From Paracentrotus lividus (taxonomy: Eukaryota; Echinodermata; Echinoidea; Camarodonta; Echinidae): a stretch of 64,000 bases of DNA. Shown here piece by piece: positions 49,530 to 62,967 of this stretch. Within the stretch, counting starts at the first letter, position 1, and the number at the start of each line of letters is the position of its first letter. The notes below the pieces were generated by a model that did no database searches, was not told the DNA's origin, and saw only the letters and a list, made by a program, of their open reading frames with translations. Made by a program: the position numbers and the translations under genes. The DNA is taken from assembly GCA_940671915.1 (NCBI GenBank), contig CALNVZ010002974.1, positions 20,514,664 through 20,578,663 of the forward strand. The letters run 5' to 3'.

Positions 49530-50928
49530 TAAAGTTAAAGGCCTCTGGCATCAATAGGTTTTGAACCCATGACCTGTATAAGCTACCACTGAGCCATCAT
49601 GCCTACTCATGAAAATATAGGAGACCTGGATGATGAAATCTAGTGGAAACATGCCCAATGTGAAAGATACAGCAGAAGACTTAGATTCAACTTACGTATC
49701 GATTTCATCATACTGTATTGTCACAGGGGAACTGAAACCCACTTAGCGTTCTTAATGAACCTGCCCCATTATCTCTTCAAAAATGGGTCATTCGCCCTTA
49801 AAAAGAGTAGGAAAGTGGGCCACATACAACACCTATCATGACAAAAATTCATTACCCATGCCGACCCTATCTATTTACTTTCAATCCTCTTAGCTGGCAG
49901 ACAGCTATGAATGAATAGAAAGTATTACTAGACTCAAAGCATGGACACTGTGCTCAAAGAAAATAGGTCCCAAACCCGATTTCTGGACAAGTCTATTGTA
50001 TTTTATCATTTTATGTCCTATATGACACTAGTTACCAAGAATTATGGATTAGCAGACATTTAAACACTGAAGAATGTTTCTCAATGACAATTATAAAATC
50101 ACTTGCCTTTCATATTTTCTACAGAGTTCCCTCAAATCCAAACAATTTTTCCTTCCTCTCTCTCTCTCTCTCTCTCTTTGCCCCCCCCTCTATATTAATT
50201 TTTTCTCTTTATCCCTCTCGTCTCTCTATTTATCCTCTCACTGTCTCTCCTGATCTCTATGTATACATGTCTTTAAATCTCTCTATGTTCTCTGTATACA
50301 TCATATTCTCAATCTCATCTCTCTCTCTCTTTCTTTCTTCTCCCCCCCCCCCCCCCCCCCCGTACATTTACTGTACAAATGTTTATCTCTCTCAACCCTG
50401 CATTATCTCCAGACTACAATCCTACCCCTAGACATCTTATTTCCATCTCTTATTACATTATTCCCCATCATCCAGGCAAACAGACGTTAACATTTACATT
50501 AACCCAGAAGACAGTCCAAGCCAAAAACTCATAGATCATCTGGTACATGAATGTTGTGTGAATATGTAAGGCCGATAGCCAAAATTCTAATTCTACACCA
50601 TTCTGTTTCAAAATTTAAAAGTAAATTTTTAAAAGTCTGTATAAAAGCTTTGAAATTATATTTGAAGGGCTTGCAGCATGTCTTTAGAATCGTGTGAACT
50701 ATACATATTTTGATATTCAAATATATACAACATGAGTCAATACTCTATAAAAATGGATTTATATGGTATTTCAAATATAAATTATTTTTTTAAAATGAAA
50801 GTACTGTGTACACGTGCCAGAGTACGATGTACTAATACTGAAAGGAAAGGGATGCAAGATAATGCAATGAAGAAAAAAAAACACTATTGTTTGTACTGGC
50901 GTTGTTAAACAAAAAGTCTTTTAACATA
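49530..50928. other. No gene; pyrimidine-rich microsatellites
   Basis: A CT run lies at 50156-50177, further CT-rich stretches follow up to 50340, and a poly-C run is at 50342-50360. The open frame across it is low complexity. Confidence 0.6.
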
Positions 50929-53060
50929 CATATGGGCAATTCCACAGAAATCCGGACAAGGGTGCCGGAAATTCAAAATGATATTTGGTTAAAATAATTT
51001 TGATTTTCAAAAAATACATGAGTTGAAGTTTTAAGAATCAATAAAAATTTTCCCGATGGCGGCCATTTTCACTTTCTAATCATACGCCGAAGTATTCCAA
51101 TATTTTTTTTGGTATAGAAAAGGTATATTTACTAGAAACTCCTTTTCATTTTCCCAACTAAACCGTTTATGTTCCTGATAATCTTTCGCATGGATAAAGT
51201 TGTTAGACAGACACTTTATCAATCTGCATTTCAAAAAAATTGCTTCAATTGTGACTTTGGTAAAAAAAACTAGATTTAATCAACCCTCATTTGGAATGTA
51301 ACGTCAGTTACCGAAAACATGAACTTGTTAATTTTTTTCCTCAACAAAGGCATTATCAACTATGCCGATTAAGATTTCTAATGTATGACTGCATCTCATT
51401 ATTACCAATAGCAACGCTATGGATATTCAACATACAATCAAGTGAAAATTGACAACCAATTTGTGTAACGTCAGTTACCATGACCTAGTGTAACGTCAGT
51501 TACCATGATGCCATTATCATTTCATAGAAAACAATTACAATTTGGACTCCTGTATGCATCTGAACTAATTACTACTGCTTAAACTAACCATCTAGCAATA
51601 AAATGGTAAATGGTAACTTCTTCTTGTAGAGTTAGGAAACCCATGCAGTGTACATGTAATCCCCTCCAAATCTGCTTTAGATTTTCAGTTGATTGTCTAT
51701 TGGTGTGATCAAGGTTCCATTGCTATAATATTCTGAATTTGGAATATGAGCCTATAATTTTAAATGTTATGATAAATCTAAATCAAATTATTAGTTTAGA
51801 TGTATTTAAAAATTTCTCTCTGTAAAAAAAAAAAATAGATATAAATGGAATTTTAAAAAAAATTTAAAAATAGTATGATCATAGCTTCAATGTCTGTGCA
51901 TCTGCTAGATACATGTATATGTGAATTGTGGTAGAACAAAGCTAGAACAAACACTCTACTTTAAACAGGATTTTATTTTGATGTCAAAGATGAACAGTAA
52001 TTTCATCAAATTTCATTACATACATGTACATGTAGCTTTGAAATTCTGCATTTTATGACTGTGGATCATAACTCTGTACAAAATGAGTTAAATGGAAATT
52101 TCTGTTGTAGTTATATGTTTGAATTGAGGAAGAAACTATCTGAAAAGCGATTTTAAAAATCAATTCACCTATGAATCGATGTGCTGTGAGGATTTAGAAT
52201 CAGCAAATTATAACAAATGAAACTGATTCTGGCAAGATTCACATGCACTACACACAAAAATACATGTGTGGGACATCCTACGTGTATTAATCAAACAAAA
52301 TACTATTTTAGAGTTTCTAATATGTTAAAAATAAAATATTCCCATATTTACAATGTATGTGATGGAATTTAGTTCTTAAAGTAGTAAGAAATAATATTCT
52401 CAAAATTATTCTGTACAAACCCTATAGGAAATATATGTGTAAAACTGTCATGTTCACAGGAAATTTTTAACTGAATAAGAGGAAAATGATTACATTACTT
52501 CTTATTTTGCCTGTCTGTTGCCTACAACATAGGTATGATGTCATATCAAACACATAATTCTCAGAAGGCATGAACACAAAATATTTTGATCTAAATCAAA
52601 ATTGAGATTTTACATGTGTAAAGTCTATGGAAGCTGTAAGGGTAACGTCAGTTACGTAACGTCAGTTACCGACATGTCTTTACAAAAGTTTTCCCAGGAT
52701 TAACAAAAATTATGAAAATCTCTCCTTATTTTGCAAATCTGTTCATAAGGACCTAGGTATGATGTCATATAAGACTTATCATTATAAAACGTCGTGGACA
52801 TGAGATATTGAGATTTGATCAAACACCATGATTTTGCATGTCCGTTTTCTGTAACGTCAGTTACCGACACGTTTTTGCTTGGCGTTTCAATGGAAATAAT
52901 GTTTTGGTGGAATTTTTTTACACAACTTCTTCCTTTACACTTACTTATTCAGGTATATTAATTTGAAGACCCATGTATTCTTACTTATGTAACTACAGTT
53001 CAAACAATGGAGAAAATTCTGGTTGTGTGTAACGTCAGTTACCGCGGAATTGCCCATATG
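50929..53060. mobile_element. 2.1-kb TIR element carrying seven GTAACGTCAGTTAC motifs
   Basis: The left tip CATATGGGCAATTCC (50929-50943) is the exact complement of the right tip (53046-53060), and TA lies on each side. The 14-mer GTAACGTCAGTTAC occurs at 51298, 51465, 51490, 52642, 52656, 52851 and 53029, all in the same orientation. Copies 4 and 5 are directly abutted. The word contains TAACGTCA, a variant of the CREB/ATF half-palindrome, and is itself nearly palindromic. No protein frame is present. Confidence 0.75.
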
Positions 53061-54083
53061 TAGAATGTAGCAAACATTTTCACACATAAAAGTCTGTGAT
53101 TGTATCGAGGACAGCTCAGTCAAATGCAAACTTCACTCCTGGTAAACCTACATAAAGTATCTATTTGAAATTCAATCACAATATATACATGTATATGAGC
53201 TAAGTTATCATGTGACAAAAGCACAATCAGGGTCTGAGGAGCTGGAGAAGGGGTCTAGGGAGGCTTCAATTAATTTCCCTGTTTCAATTTTCAGTCCCAC
53301 CCCCCCCCTCACTTCCAAAAATTTTCAGTGGCCCCTGCATAATTACAAATACATGTATGACAGATAATCCTCAAAATAATCCTCTAAACCCTCAAATATA
53401 GAAAACTTTTTATTTTTTATTTATTTGTGATAGCAAATTGTGTTGTCATAACAAGCGGTATTGTCACATAATGGAAAATGGTATTATCATTTCGAGTTTA
53501 GCTGGACATGTAGCTGCCCTGTCTAATGTTTCTAGTTGAACCTTGCGTTATACAGTACACAAATCTTTTATTTATTTGATATTGTGGAATGTATAACCAG
53601 CTACCATTTTCAAAATTTATCCTGTCGGTACATTTATGATATACTTACAGAAAAAGCAATTTATGTCTTTATAAATAATAAAACTATTTAAAAAAAATAA
53701 ATAAATAAATAAAGCCTGAACAGCAGGGTTTGTTGGCATATGTATGCAATGACCCAATTTTGTATTACTGTCGTCCACAGCAATTGTCCCCCACATCCCA
53801 ATGAGGGATGTGTAAATACCTGCAATGAATACAGGAGCTATCACAAAGTGCAACGCTAGGAGAGACATACTGCAAAAGTTCTGTCCCAGTTTTTGTCCAA
53901 TCAATAAAATTATGTCTGTGGGGATCAGTTACAATGTATGTTTGTACGAATGATTAAATTCAATATTCCTTGGGAATGGAATAGGGGCAGCCTGATGAGT
54001 ACGTGTCTGGAATAGACAAGGAATAAGCAATCTTCCTTGATAGTTAAACGTAATGTATTCTTTGACGCACTTGTCATGTTGTT
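53061..54083. other. No gene supported
   Basis: A minus-strand open frame at 53617-53904 is hydrophobic and has splice-like words inside it, but no domain is recognisable. Short AAATAAAT repeats lie at 53693-53712. Confidence 0.45.
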
Positions 54084-54745
54084 CCAGATCAGAGCTATCT
54101 AGTTTCTCTCTCTCTCTTCTCTGTCTGTTCCTCTCTCTTTAGCTTTCCTTCTTTCCATTGTTCTATACATCCCTTTCCTCCTCTATCTATCTCTATCATC
54201 AATCATGTTAATTGTTCCGGATCTTTGATCAACCAAGTTTCTCTCTCTCTCTCTCTCTTCATGTACATCCTTTTCTCTTGAGCTTTTACACCCCTTTCCC
54301 ACTCTATTCATCTCTATATTTATAGATTCATCTATCATTTTAATTGTTCCAGATCTTGTATCTAGTTTCTCTCTCTCTCTCTCTCTCTCTTTGTATCCAA
54401 CTTTCCTTCTTTTTACTTTTCTTTAATACTGCTTTCCTGCTCTATTCATCTGTGTTATCCATTCATCTTTCACGCTAATTGTTTCTGATCTTAGATTTAG
54501 GCCATCAAATTTCTCTGTAGTATTTCCATTATCCCTCTCTCTTGAACTTTCCTTCAATTATTCTTTATACCTCTTTCCTTCTTTATTCTCTTTTCAATCA
54601 TCATATTAATTGGTCTTCCGATCTTAGATCTATCTACCTTTTTCTCTCTCTTCAGAATGTATTCCTCTCAAGCTTTCCTTCTCTCCATTCTTCTTTACTC
54701 CCCTTTCCTTCTCTACATCCTGATTTTCAGTATCTTAATTTCCTG
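54084..54745 (+). repeat. Tandem repeat, about 133-bp unit, five copies
   Basis: Copies start at CCAGATC (54084), CCGGATC (54217), CCAGATC (54349), CTGATC (54485) and CCGATC (54618). Each has a CT-rich run, then TTTCCTTCTTT..., then CTCTATTCATCT and a TTAATTG word. Spacing is steady while sequence has diverged, so the array is old. Confidence 0.8.
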
Positions 54746-55320
54746 CTAAAAAAATTCAAGACATTTTTTCCATCAATTTGCTTCATCTTAAATACATCTT
54801 AACCGATGGATTACTTGTATTTGAATCATTAACCTTTCAGATTCCGTTTGAGGTCATGATAATTGCTGACATCTTTGACATTTACAGTCTAGGCCATCCA
54901 CTTAACAATAATTTTTTATTTATTCAAGGTAGCGCATATCTATCATGTTGATTGCCATCAATTATAACTCAAATGTTACTTGATGATTAATTGCCAGGCT
55001 TTACTTGGAGAAATATTTATTTGTAAAAAGATGCAAAAGTACTTTGTTTAGGGGAATTGTGAATAACAAATTTAATATTCAAATATTTGAACCAAAATGT
55101 CTTTCACTCCCTTCTAGTGGGCACGTGATATATATTCAATCTGTATCCATAAAGGATCCATCTCCTGGTCTAAAGACTAGAAAGTGACCCTGGAAATGAT
55201 TTGGTCAATTGCATGTGCAACCGAGGCTGTTTCTGGATGATTTAGAATGATAGATTGCCATAATGCTGAATAAAGCTAATATAACTCACAGATAATAACT
55301 CAAGAGAAGCATCTCTGTTA
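54746..55320. other. No gene seen
   Basis: AT-rich unique-looking sequence with no coding signal. Confidence 0.55.
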
Positions 55321-55549
55321 CTGTAAACGTGGAAATATTCGCAGTACATTTATTTTCGCGGATTTCGCGCAAAGATTGTACGGCGCGAATTTAAAAACAC
55401 GCGAATATATGAGCATGATTTATTATGCATGCTTTGAATGGGGTTAATTCGTTCGTACATAAATTCAGCGCGAATTTAAGAACCCGCAAATATGTTTTGC
55501 GGCCTCTAAGCGCGAAAAATTAATCCCGCGAAAATAACAGCGAATACAG
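55321..55549. mobile_element. 229-bp MITE with TA target site and CG-rich interior
   Basis: The tips are CTGTAAACGTGG and GCGAATACAG, flanked by TA on both sides. The interior repeats ATTTTCGCG, GCGCGAAT and CGCGAAAA in both orientations, so the element folds on itself. CG content is far above that of the surroundings. Confidence 0.8.
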
Positions 55550-56909
55550 TATATGGCTTTCAAATGTTTTGTAATTGCTTCAGCATTTCATTAGGAAAAT
55601 ATGACGTGCAGAATATATCATCAGCTAAGAACCAGAAGGGAGCTATTACCATTGACTTTGTCCAGCAATAGCGCCCTTCTGGTTCTCAAGGGAACATCTT
55701 TAAAATGCAATAACGGCCTTCTGGCTCTCAACAGACGATATACAATGTATGAATACACAAATGAATTTAAAAATATCAAATTGCAGTGCACTGACCAGGA
55801 CTGAATTTCCCTTTATTAGTGTAGAAATATCACTGCCTTACTTTATAATTTAATTGGAAACATTTTGGTTTGGTTAACATTTTGAGGTTTATTTGGCTGT
55901 TGCTCAAGATTTCAAATGTTCCTTCCATTTCCTGAAATTGTGGGTCTCACATTTCAGCATAAATTTTTTATTAAAAAAAGTTTCTTGAATAAAGCCTAGT
56001 CTAGCTTCTAACTGGAAGTGGATTAATGTACAATGCCTGTTAGAAGATATTGTAGTTTCAAGATTCAGACCTTGCAATTTCATTTTACTGACAATGTTAA
56101 TGTGCCTGCATGCTTGACGGGTGAAAACTAGTCTGCAAGCACAGACTCAATTTGACACTTAAACAAATTTCGGTCTAGAGTGGAGGATAGCCTCCAAACC
56201 CACCGTCTGTGTCAAATAAGATGAGACAAACTACAGTACAAAAGTGAATCTAGTCTTTTACTTCAGACCCTACTAAGCGAACACCACAGATTTGTGCTTG
56301 CAAACTAAGTGAAAACTAGGCTACTCTTCTCTCATCCTCACTAGCGAGTTCATCAGCTCTTCATCATGTAAGATGGATCGATGGATTGGCAGCCTCATAT
56401 GACAAACTAATCCCAAATACATGCCTTCATCCATCATCTCGGCTTTATCCTCAAATCTTTGATCTTTCATACAACCGACGTTCTTAGAAAACTCCAGATT
56501 GGCACAACAAATTAGAACTGTGTACAGTATATTTCAACATTTAGTATAGTGCTTGAAGCATAATTGTGCTCCAACTGTAATAATGAGGGGATCAAATTCT
56601 GGGCATGTTCATGTAGTTGAGGAATGGAAGCATGGACCTTATTATCAGTCATATGCCTCCAATTATGGGGCAATTTAAATTACCATATATATCCGTGAAG
56701 TACCCCCTCCTTCCCTGCATCCCTACTCTTCCTGCTATGTACATGTACATGTATACTACTCCCACTTTTTCTGACTACAACTGATCAGACTTCACTTCAT
56801 GGGATTATTTTCTTAACAAGCATATATCCATACTGAAATAATGGCCCTGAAAAGTTTAAGAAAATACTAAAAACCTGCCTAAAAACATTGTGTAGCAATT
56901 AGAGACTAT

Positions 56910-56982
56910 GGCCGGTATTGTCAAAGGGTGTCTGATGTTAGTTTCGGAAAATAGCAACCCCTACCCTTAGAGAATACCGGCC
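56910..56982. mobile_element. 73-bp MITE, GGCCGGTATT tips
   Basis: GGCCGGTATTGTC at the left faces GAGAATACCGGCC at the right. It is compact, with no coding capacity. Confidence 0.6.
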
Positions 56983-57418
56983 AATGTTTTAAGAAGGAAA
57001 ACAGGCTAAGCAAGTCCAACAGATTTGATGGAATAAATTATGATCAGAAAAATTCAATCAGGAAGAAACTATAACACAGGAAGTGACAATAGAAACAAAC
57101 TTACAAAATCTAGTATTTTGTAACGTCATTACCTGTCTCTCATTGCATAAACAAGCGCATAATTAAAACTAAATGTAATTAACTTTCAAAGAAACTGGTT
57201 GAAGAGATTAGTACTCCATGTTGAGCATTCAATATTCCATATGCTTGCCTCAAGGGTAAAGTTATACAAACGTCTGAGAGGTCTACCTTTCTTTAAGTTA
57301 AGGACATGGTAAGTTGATATCTACTCTAGATAAAAATCAATTCAATTTCCTGTTGGCTATTGAAGTGCCTTAAAAGCTATCCAACTGCAATCACAATTTA
57401 CTTTTTCGTTACAGGAAA

Positions 57419-57446
57419 AGGGGGGGGGTGGATGGGGAGGGGGCGG
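57419..57446 (+). other. G-rich run, possible G-quadruplex
   Basis: Four or more runs of at least three G are separated by short T, A or C spacers. Folding is inferred from the pattern only. A similar G-rich stretch lies at 34976-35001. Confidence 0.4.
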
Positions 57447-58730
57447 AATTTGGAATGAAGAGGGTAAAAACAAGGAATAACATGTAATGTACATGTAGAT
57501 CAAATAGTCTGCAGGAATACAAAAGGCTTATCTTATAGGATAAACACAATCTACTTTACTTTAATTCCCTTGTACCTCCAAGCACGATTTTCCATGTTTG
57601 AATATAGAAACAGATATTTTTATTAAAAAAAAGACGAACACTATAGAGAGATTATAAAATGTTTTATGATTGCAAGAAAAAGGCACTACACCAAATAAGA
57701 TTAGGTAGGATTGAAAGAAAGGATAAAGGCCAAATAGTCTCGCTTATTCTTGTCATCTTGGGAAGTATGCATGGCTGACCTAAAATGCCATTTCAGTCTT
57801 TAAGCAGATCAGGGAGTGAGTTTTCAGTGTTGGTAGGTTTTCTTTTTCTTTTTTTTCTTTTTTCTTTTTTTTAGTAATAATTTTCAGGGAATGTTCATTA
57901 CACTTTTGAGCCAAATTCAAACTTGACCCGAATCTTCAACAAAAAGTACCACTTGTACATGTAGTACGTATCGGTATCCAGGCAATCGCAACTCAAAACT
58001 ATAGAAGGTTGTTTGACTTAAAGATAAACTTGAATTGGTAGTAATAACGAAAATATATTGTCCAACAGAATCAAAACAAGTTTACACTAGAATTAGTGGA
58101 ACTGAATAATTTCCAAATGATTCTGGTAGAAAATGTAAAATGGCTGAGTAATGGGAAAATAAAGGAAAAGTTGTCGGGCTGTCACCATGTGGTCACCTCT
58201 CACAGCCGTGCGGTGACCACATGCAAAGCATATTGAACAGTGGCATGCCTGAAGTTCGCGTCGTGTGTGTGCGATATTGTGTGCGGGGAGTTCTGGCGAG
58301 ATAGCGGAGTTATGAGCTGCATCGATTTAACCGTCCTGACCACAATTTACTCTAAATTTCACCTGAAATCGTGCATGGAAGATAAACAAATCTTGTGTAA
58401 ACGTATTTAAATGTAAATGGAACAATGTGAGGGCAATTACTTCCAATTTACTTTTGGCTACAAGAACTCAAGTTGGGCTTTAAATCTCTTGAAAAATATG
58501 TATAGCTTCTTATACCCTTTTCAGACTGCTATTTCTTAACCCCGTACTATCCTTAACCCCATACTATCCTTTACCCCGTACTATCTTTTTTTGCTTTCAG
58601 ACTGTGTTTCTTAACCCCATACTATTTGCTTAGCCGGGTTTAAGAAATTCAATGCTTTTCACACTGGGTATTCCTTAACCCCAGACTATTTGCTGGATCA
58701 TGAATATTAATGATTTCATTCTATTTCTTC

Positions 58731-59162
58731 ATGTTCTTCACTGTTTTTCTCTCTTTCCTTATGTTATTCTATGTTTTCTATCTTTCCTTTTGTTATTCAT
58801 TGTTTTTCTGTTTTTCCTTATGTTATTCCTCGTTTTTTCTTTTTTCCTTATGTTATTCCTTGTTTTTTCTCTTTTTCCTTATAAATGTTATTCCTTGTTT
58901 TTCTATCTTTCATTATGTTATTCATTGTTGTTGTTTTTTTCTTTTTCCTTATGTTATTCATTGTTTTTCTCTTTTTCCTTATGTTATTCATTGTTTTTCT
59001 CTTTTTCCTTATGTTATTTATTGTTTTTCTCTTTGTCCTTATGTTATTTCTTGTTTTTCTATCTTTCCTTATGTTATTCATTGTTTTATCTCTCTTTCCT
59101 TATGTTATTCATTGTTTTATCTCTCTTTCCTTATGTTATTCATTGTCTTTCTCTTTACTTGT
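58731..59162 (+). repeat. 30-bp minisatellite, about 14 copies
   Basis: The unit begins TGTTATTCATTGTTTTTCTC and ends with TTTTTCCTTA. Units 8 and 9 are identical and the others differ by substitutions or short insertions. It creates long hydrophobic Phe/Leu/Ser-rich open frames in several phases, which are artefacts of the repeat. Confidence 0.9.
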
Positions 59163-59405
59163 GTTATCAAGTTTACGAATAATTATGCATATTCATGACC
59201 ACATTTTCATTGATTGGCTAATGCTTAGCCCCACTTTTCCTTAGCACGGTTTGGTTTCAGACTGCAACTCTTAGCACCGCAATTGCCCGGCTAACTCCGC
59301 AATTACCCGGCTAACCTTGCTTTTTACCAGGGCCAGATAGTACTGTACTATTTACCGTGCTAGCCTACTTTGGTAAAACGCAGTCTGAAACCGAAGCGTG
59401 CTAAG

Positions 59406-59474
59406 CTTAACCCCAGGAAATAGGTGGTACTAAGGCCCCCCCCCCCTTAGCACCACCTATTTCCTGGGGTTAAG
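59406..59474. repeat. Strong hairpin near the right end of the element
   Basis: CTTAACCCCAGGAAATAGGT is followed by GGT and the near-perfect complement ACCTATTTCCTGGGGTTAAG, with a poly-C loop. The stem is about 30 bp. Confidence 0.85.
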
Positions 59475-59501
59475 GATTTTAACTGCAGTCTGAAAAGGGT
59501 A

Positions 59502-62500
59502 TAAGAATACTTTCACAATTTTCAGAACATGAAAAAGAGAAAAGCTTTTCAAAAATGATGTAAAGAAAAACAAATTGCCAAGTCAGGCTATTTTCAAGGC
59601 CAAAAAGACCTTTTAGCAACAGCATGATAAAGTGCTGGACCGAAAGATTTAATCCATGAGGAATTCATATGGTTTAATTTCACGCTCATGATTTTGGTGC
59701 CCTTTGCAAGGGGGACACCCTTTCAAGGCATGAGTAACCGATGCTGAAATGCTGTAATGATGAGGTACAAAAGGTCCTGGAAAAGCCTGGATGCATCGTG
59801 AATTTAAAGCTGTGGTAAAGTTTTGGTAAATTAAAAAATATAATTGCTCAAGTTTTATATGTGCTTTGAGATAAAATGAAAGATTATATAAAACACATAT
59901 CACTTGAGATTTGAATATCATTATAAATGTGCATAATGAAATGTCCAATATCATAGTACCAGCAAATTAGCTATTTCTATTGAATATAAATCAACTTTAC
60001 AGGCATGGATGCAGAGGGTAATTACTCAGGTATATGAGCTAAATCTATGAAATAATCATTTGTTGTGATATAAGGGAAATAATGTCCCTACACCAGATGG
60101 CACTAGATGTGGTAAAATTATAATTTTCTCAAATATTCAACATGTAAAAAAATTGGTGTAACGATTAATTTGATTCTTTTAAATTTTGGGGTTTTTTTTA
60201 TAAGAAAGCAATACATCTGATATCATTCAATCTTACCAAAACTGTAACCCAGCTTTAAAGGGGAACCAACCTTTGTATAAACTTAAATTGCTTGAAAACT
60301 GAATATTCACCGAGACATTAGCATTCATGAGCGAACTTCACTGATCACACATATAAGTATAGGTAAAGGTAAAATGCCCGTTTGTGTAAGACATCAGGAG
60401 TGACTAATTTTCACTTCTCGATCACGCGTCCTTAAAACTACCTGTCATCAAATTAATGCGGTGAACATTCAAAACAACACCTTTTTCATGTACGAGTATC
60501 ATAAAGAAACATATCCTTCATTGATTAGTACATCCTTTATTGTTATTGCTTTGCTGATAACTACATCCTTGAAGTGTTCTTGTACACCCACAATTTTTCT
60601 TGCTGTCTCGTTAAAGTACATCCTGAATTGTTGTATTATCTCGACAATTGCATTTCCAGTTAATGTATACTATAAAGGGCATTTACCCTTGAATTTGATT
60701 GCTTTTTGTAAAGAGCAGAAAATATTGTGATGTTTTGAAGGAAATCCAACAAAGAATAACAAAGAACATAAATTTCTAAGGTTTTGATTTTGTGGTGTCA
60801 CCAAGCTGCTCTCCCACATGTTGTTTATGTACACTAAATAATTTCATCTTTTTCATTATTCTTGATGAAGGGATTCAGTAGAAGCATGTACATGTATATT
60901 GACATGCATGTAGGATTGATGATATCAACAACATATAGGTTAAATAATTAATATTCTTCTGAAAAAATGGCAATCTACTAGTACATTACACAATTTAAGT
61001 GAGAGAGCAGCTCACAAGTGATGTAACAAAATCCAAAATTGGCAGGTGAACATTCGAAACTTCATCATTTTTGGTGGATTTTCTTCAAACCTTCACTCAT
61101 ATTTTTTCCTTCATTTTCTGTTCTTTTTTAAACCTAATTAAATTCCAGGGTGAACTTCCCTGTTAAGAGAAACAACATGATATACAAATCAAAATGTAGT
61201 TTTATTGAGTGACAGTGTCTTATCGGAATTAATTAATTAAAATGTATTCGACAAACTTGCAATATGCAATGCTTTATCATACTACTAATATCAAGTTCCT
61301 GAAAGAAAGGGAATATCCAAAGGCAAAAACTATCAACTAGTTTTCACCATCAAAATATATGTTGGGTAATACTTACACCATCCTATTGGGAATAGGACAT
61401 TAAATAGACATGAAATGATGGCTCCCTGATGGAGTACCAGTTGCCTGGTGTTGTAATTAGTGAGGTAGAATGAATCACAACAGAGATGACCCTAATAGGG
61501 AGATTAAATAATCAATTGGAAGCAGACGATCCAATACCTGCGTGCAGCACAGCCGTCTTCTGCCCAATGACCTACATACATGTATGTACTTCTAATAATC
61601 TACATGTAATTTGGTGTGATTGCTTTCTGTAATGTGCATCTTAAAGATAATCTTAACATCTGGAAATGACAGAATATCTACTTACTAAGTCCTACAAACT
61701 CATACTACCAAGTGTTGTTTTTTGTGATTATAATATTATATATATCACATTCACTGAAAATGAAAACAAAACAAACAAACAACATGCATTCCACTGCTTT
61801 ACACTTATTCTGGGCAACAGGCTCTATTCTTTTTCATTGCCAAGCTCTACATACATTTCTTTTTTCTTTTTTTAAAAAAACTGTATCCACATTATTTTGC
61901 CACATAAAATGATTTATCTATCATTTGCTGTATAGACAACAATTACGACTCTGCACTTATGGGGGCTGGGATGGGAGATTTAAATCATCAATGTATGTAT
62001 CCATGGGACAATTTGTAAGACTTTTTGGGAGGGAGTTTTGACTCAGTTGAAATTCAGTGCCCCACAACTACTGGTACAACAGGTACAACAGGTACAACAA
62101 GTACATTTATGCCCTGCTTGTACTTGATACTATACTTTGCAGTTACAGCCCGCTTTCAGCATGATTTTGAAGTTCATAATTATGCTCTTCCTTTCAAAGC
62201 CTTGAAAGAATGACAGCTTTATAATACGGTTTTATAGTCTTTCTTATCAGCAGAAATTCCCAGAAATGAAATCTGAGGGTTGTATAAGCTTCTTTTTTTT
62301 AAAAACAGATGTGCTGAATCTCATTCCAAAAGATATATGTGAGGATGTGTTAAAAATACATTTACACAGGAAAAGAAATACATGGATCCTGCCATGAAAA
62401 CTCCAAAGACTAGTAAAATGTAAACTCAGAATGAGCAACTGGGAAAAAATAATCAACTAGAAAATACATGATAAAAAATATATTCTTTGAATCATATAAT

Positions 62501-62967
62501 TTCATCACTTTTAAATTGTTTTTGTGTTTTCTATCAGTTTTTATGCTTTTATTTTTAAATGTTTATTTGTATACAATACATGACTTTTATATTAATTTTT
62601 ATTAAAGCAGAATTTAGAAAAACTGTACAGTGCATGTAAATGATACATGTAATCAACTCAAATCAAGTGTCAGGGTTTTCCTTGGCAAACATGACAAACA
62701 ACTGGAATATAGAGTTCTAACTACATGTAGATTTGATTTAAATGCCCTCAAGAAAAAAAGCTCAGACTCTGTCTTAAAATTCAAGGGATTTTCATAATTA
62801 TAAATCGTACTTGCCACATTTTTTTAAAATGAGCTGCCTGTCTATATAATAGTATAAGTATGAATGGAATACATCGTGCTCTATTTTTTTTTTTTTACCA
62901 TTTTGCGTAGGCGACAGAATTATATAGAAATGTCAAATTTAGCATACATATACTGTGTATGGTTCTA
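59502..62967. other. No gene supported
   Basis: AT-rich sequence without convincing exons on either strand. A short tandem of GGTACAACA lies at 62073-62105. Confidence 0.5.

Larger units (their letters stand above)
55550..58512. other. No gene; small repeats only
   Basis: A short hairpin built on ACCAGAAGGG/CCCTTCTGGT lies at 55631-55685, with a related word at 55708. A 73-bp MITE lies at 56910-56982 and a G-rich run at 57419-57446. At 58182-58222 CACCATGTGGTCACC faces GGTGACCACATG. No exon is supported. Confidence 0.5.
58513..59501. mobile_element. 0.99-kb TIR element enclosing a minisatellite
   Basis: The tips TACCCTTTTCAGACTGC and GCAGTCTGAAAAGGGTA are exact complements, with TA on each side (58511-58512 and 59502-59503). 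Both ends carry repeated TTAACCCC and CAGACTG words. The middle is a 30-bp minisatellite. No transposase is present. Confidence 0.8.

Noticed and set aside
53617-53904. Hydrophobic 95-codon minus-strand frame
   Set aside because: It has no recognisable family, contains splice-like words inside the frame and is partly built on A/T-rich low complexity.
58700-59198. Open frames of about 160 codons rich in Phe, Leu, Ser and Tyr that look like membrane proteins
   Set aside because: They are produced in several phases by the 30-bp minisatellite and have no start context, splice sites or family resemblance.
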